Positions 5,655-8,445 of a stretch of 8,445 bases of DNA are shown piece after piece; positions within the stretch are counted from its first letter, which is position 1; the number at the start of each line of letters is the position of its first letter. The stretch lies in the NCBI GenBank assembly GCA_029778515.1, contig JAKOQD010000194.1, positions 1 through 8,445 of the forward strand. Direction: 5' to 3'. The position numbers and the translations under genes are program-made. The stretch is from Actinomycetes bacterium. GTDB lineage: Bacteria; Actinomycetota; Actinomycetes; Propionibacteriales; Propionibacteriaceae. The notes below the pieces were generated by a model. That model worked only from the letters and a program-made list of their open reading frames with translations. It made no database searches and had not been told where the DNA came from.

Positions 5655-8445
5655 CAGCGGGCCTTCAGCAGCAGGGCCTCCGAAGCACCGGACTGGTTGT
5701 CGAAGGCCACCACCATGACGCCCAGTGGCCGCTGCGTGCCCAGGGCCACCGGGTCCACCTCGACCGGCACCTTCAGCGTCCGATTGCGCCGGACGGTGAC
5801 GTAGGCCGAATCGCCAATGGCCTTCGCCCACGGGTTGTAGTTCGCCCACGCGCCGAAGCTGTCACCGGCCACTGGATCCAGGATGCTGTAGCTGTCGACG
5901 GTGTAGCTGAAGTCGCCGGCGTCCGCGCTCAACCCCAGCGCGGACGCGTTCACCGGCAGCAGGATCGTGCTCGAGTCGGTCGGCGCCACCGCGTTGTAGC
6001 CGCTCGCGGACATCGCTCCGGCGGCCACGTCGTAGACGAACACCCCGGTCAGTCCGTTGTAGGTGCCGGTGGCGATGTAGCCCGAGTCATAACTGAGCAC
6101 CACGTAGTCGGCAGCGCCGTCACCGTTGGTGTCCACCGACACGTCGAACTCCTGAGTGGCCGCGGTCGACCACCGGGAGTGATTGTTCACCGCGAACAGC
6201 AACAGCGTGTCCGCGCCGTTCGCATAGGACTGGACGCCGGCCGCGCGCAGGTCGTACCCCCCGCGGGCGGACGGATCCTTCGGGTCGGTGAGCCCCCAGG
6301 TGTAGAAATCCGCGGACGCGTCCACCGCACCGAGCGGGTTGCGCAGCGACACCCGCACCGTCGTGGTCTGCGCCGTGCTGTTGGGCGCGGTCGGTGCGGT
6401 CGGCGCGATCTCTTCCACGGCTTCCACGGCTTCCGCCACCGGCTCTTCGATCGGATCGTCGGTCACCTGTTGGGCGGCCTCGGCGACGCCGTCCGCACCA
6501 GCGGAGGATTCCGGCTCACCGGCAGCTACCTCTGCGTCCGGGTCTGCACCCAGGTCTTCCACGGGCTCGACGACGTTGACCGACTCCGCCGGTGAGTTGG
6601 CCTCGACCTCGGCTGCTGACTCGTCCGCTGCGTCTGCTGCGTCCGCTGCCAGGTATTCGGGGGCAGCGACCGGCTTGGGGAACCTGTCCAGCGCCTTGGC
6701 GCTGACCTGAGCGCGTGCGCGCGGCACGAGCAGGTAGGGCACCCGCAACTCGTCACCACCCGTGGTCAGCACGATGTTGCCGGAAACCTCACGGAAGCCG
6801 GCCTGAGTGTCGGTCAGCGACGATCCGATCTTGGCCGCGTTGACCAGCAGCGTCACCGGCACCATCACCTTGCTTCGCGCCGGAACCTTCACCTTCTTTG
6901 CGCCGAACTTCAGGCTCGCCGGGCGCGAGGCCGCGCTGGCTTCGGCGCCGAGCTTGTAGGTGATCGCCTCGCAGCCGCGGTTGTGGATCGTGATCCACTT
7001 GGTGCCCAGGAAGGTGAGCGAGGGCTCGGCGAAGCCGAAGCTGAGCGACGGCTCGGCCATAACGCCGGAACTGGTCCGGTACCGGTCGCCCGTGACCAAG
7101 GACTCGGTGGTCACGGTCTGGGCAGCGTCCACCAGGCCGGAGCCGGCGAGGGTGAGCGAATAGCCGCTGACCTTCGCCGGGTCGGCGGTATTCACCAGGG
7201 TCGCGGCGATGTCCTGCGCGGACCACTTCGGATGCGCCTGCACGCCGAGCGCCGCCACGCCGGTGACGTGCGGGGCGGCCTGCGACGTGCCCGACATCGC
7301 CGTCGTGCCGTCACCGGTGCCGATGCCGGCGGACGTGATCGAGACCCCTGGCGCGGCCAGGCTCGGGCTCACCTCTGAGCTGCCGTTGACCGGACCGGCT
7401 GAGCTGAAGGCCGCGATCTCGCCCAGCGCGGGGTTGGCCACCGTGGTCGCGGTCATCGTCATCGCGGCGCCCTCCGCGCCGGCCAGTGCCGCCGCTGCCG
7501 TGTTGGGTACCCCGAGGAACGGAATGGTCACCTGATAAGGCGTCCCGTCGTCCGGGTTGTAGGTGATCTCACCCTCCAGCGGCGGGTATCCGTCCGCGAT
7601 CGTGTTGATCATCACCACTGCGGCCGCGCCGGCCTGCTGGCCGAAGATGGCTTTCGCCGGACGCGAGCAGCCGTCCCGCTCGACGACCGCGATCTGGTGC
7701 CCGTCCGGCACGATGCCGGCCTGGGTGAAGGCTGCGACCGAACAACCGAGCGATTCGACCTCCGCGGTGTCCGGGTCGTCCGTGACGTTCACCACGGTGA
7801 GAGCCGTGCCCGGCAGATCGGCCGCGTTCGCGTTTATCGCGGTCAACTGCTGCCCAGCGAAGCTAAGCGAAGCTCCCGGGAAGCTGGGCGTGCTGTCGAC
7901 GGCAGCCACCGAGATGACGCCCTCACCAACTCCGGGCGAACCGGCCAGGTAGGGGTTCGGGCCCTCGTTGCCGGCGGACGTCACCACGACCACGCCCGCG
8001 CCGACCGCGTTGCTGGCCGCGACCGCATCTGGGTCATCCGCGCGGCCGAAGGTGCTGCCCATGGAGAGGTTGATTACGTCCATGCCCCGCTCGACCGCCC
8101 AGTCGATCGCCTCCGCGACCACTTCGCTGGACCCTTCACAGCCGAAGGCGCGGACGGCGTACAGGTCGACCTGCGGCGCGACGCCCGGGCCGATCGAGAA
8201 TTGTGTCTTCGCGGTCTTGGCGTTGTAGGCGCCCGTGTAGACATCACCGGATGCGGTCACGCCCGAGCCGCCGGCGATACCGGCGACATGGGTGCCGTGG
8301 CCGTTGCAGTCCAGCGGGTTGGGGTCGGGGACGGGCGTGGCTGCCGGACTGCCCGGCTCGGCGTCCGAGTCGTAGGCGTCGCCGACCAGATCCCAGCCGC
8401 CCTTCACCCGCGGGGCGTCGGGCCCGAACCACTCCGGATTCGCGG
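5654..8445 (-). CDS. Secreted S8 (subtilisin-like) serine protease, N-terminus beyond window
   Basis: The visible part has 929 residues (numbered from the first complete codon at 8443). It continues past the right edge: the frame upstream of the GTG at 8407 reads EWFGPDAPRVKGGWDLVGD, typical of subtilases just after the catalytic-Asp segment, so that GTG is internal. The active-site His is His52 (NGHGTHVAG), the oxyanion Asn is Asn159 (TSAGNEGPN), and the nucleophile is Ser387 (GTSQAAPHVTG, with Gln where Met is usual). A protease-associated (PA) insertion lies between them at about 195-340. After the catalytic domain (to about 440) come an Fn3-like beta domain (about 460-585), an acidic Ala/Glu/Asp/Pro linker (about 589-692), and a C-terminal domain with a calcium-loop motif DTNGDGAAD at 771-779. 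The protein ends ALLLKAR. The signal peptide, propeptide and catalytic Asp must lie to the right of the window. The role is probably extracellular protein degradation; specificity is unknown. It converges with the lipoprotein gene. Confidence 0.93.
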   Translation of the reverse strand, partial: ANPEWFGPDAPRVKGGWDLVGDAYDSDAEPGSPAATPVPDPNPLDCNGHGTHVAGIAGGSGVTASGDVYTGAYNAKTAKTQFSIGPGVAPQVDLYAVRAFGCEGSSEVVAEAIDWAVERGMDVINLSMGSTFGRADDPDAVAASNAVGAGVVVVTSAGNEGPNPYLAGSPGVGEGVISVAAVDSTPSFPGASLSFAGQQLTAINANAADLPGTALTVVNVTDDPDTAEVESLGCSVAAFTQAGIVPDGHQIAVVERDGCSRPAKAIFGQQAGAAAVVMINTIADGYPPLEGEITYNPDDGTPYQVTIPFLGVPNTAAAALAGAEGAAMTMTATTVANPALGEIAAFSSAGPVNGSSEVSPSLAAPGVSITSAGIGTGDGTTAMSGTSQAAPHVTGVAALGVQAHPKWSAQDIAATLVNTADPAKVSGYSLTLAGSGLVDAAQTVTTESLVTGDRYRTSSGVMAEPSLSFGFAEPSLTFLGTKWITIHNRGCEAITYKLGAEASAASRPASLKFGAKKVKVPARSKVMVPVTLLVNAAKIGSSLTDTQAGFREVSGNIVLTTGGDELRVPYLLVPRARAQVSAKALDRFPKPVAAPEYLAADAADAADESAAEVEANSPAESVNVVEPVEDLGADPDAEVAAGEPESSAGADGVAEAAQQVTDDPIEEPVAEAVEAVEEIAPTAPTAPNSTAQTTTVRVSLRNPLGAVDASADFYTWGLTDPKDPSARGGYDLRAAGVQSYANGADTLLLFAVNNHSRWSTAATQEFDVSVDTNGDGAADYVVLSYDSGYIATGTYNGLTGVFVYDVAAGAMSASGYNAVAPTDSSTILLPVNASALGLSADAGDFSYTVDSYSILDPVAGDSFGAWANYNPWAKAIGDSAYVTVRRNRTLKVPVEVDPVALGTQRPLGVMVVAFDNQSGASEALLLKAR
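6389..6438. repeat. 9-bp tandem repeats in the protease linker, distal block
   Basis: Two in-frame tandem arrays lie here. GGTCGGTGC and GGTCGGCGC (6389-6406) encode Ala-Pro-Thr units. CTTCCACGG is repeated exactly at 6412-6420 and 6421-6429, with a third degenerate copy at 6430-6438, and encodes Ala-Val-Glu units. They lie at the C-terminal end of the acidic linker. The 9-bp period keeps the frame, so copy changes would lengthen or shorten the linker without breaking the protein. Confidence 0.7.
6622..6648. repeat. 9-bp tandem repeats in the protease linker, proximal block
   Basis: CGTCCGCTG, CGTCTGCTG and CGTCCGCTG follow one another without gaps (three 9-bp units, one mismatch). On the minus strand they encode repeated Ala-Ala-Asp near the start of the acidic linker. 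Confidence 0.7.

Overview
The window is very GC-rich DNA with dense coding, GTG starts and a strong preference for G or C at codon third positions. A fused ThrE-type exporter and a large secreted subtilase with an actinobacterial domain layout also occur. Together these suggest a chromosomal segment of a high-GC actinomycete (Actinomycetota). I see no rRNA, tRNA, CRISPR array, insertion sequence or prophage gene.

Layout from left to right. Bases 1-128 are a short leader with nested inverted repeats, followed by a plus-strand WD40/TolB-like beta-propeller protein (129-1007). Bases 1008-1396 carry no intact gene. On the minus strand this stretch holds the wreck of a family GH3 beta-glucosidase: a piece of the N-terminal catalytic domain joined out of frame to the extreme C-terminal Fn3-like domain, with most of the gene missing between them. 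A ThrE-family threonine/serine exporter follows on plus (1397-2746). It converges on a minus-strand glyoxalase-II-like metallo-beta-lactamase-fold hydrolase (2776-3438). Divergent from that hydrolase is a 514-residue plus-strand protein with a helical N-terminal half and a long Ala/Glu/Arg-rich coiled coil (3535-5079). That gene ends in a perfect 9-bp stem-loop.

An intergenic region with a 14-bp direct repeat then leads into a small plus-strand lipoprotein of an uncharacterised family (5210-5599). Its end faces a large minus-strand S8 (subtilisin-like) protease. The protease stop codon sits at the end of a perfect 19-bp tandem duplication, and its N-terminus, including the catalytic Asp, lies beyond the right edge (5654-8445).

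The genes alternate strand and do not form an evident operon or a shared pathway. The mix of amino-acid export, a hydrolase, a lipoprotein, a secreted protease and a dead glycosidase looks like ordinary saprophytic actinomycete chromosome. I found no convincing new multi-gene system. The best leads are the GH3 deletion relic, the direct-repeat site upstream of the lipoprotein, and the repeat-built acidic linker in the protease.
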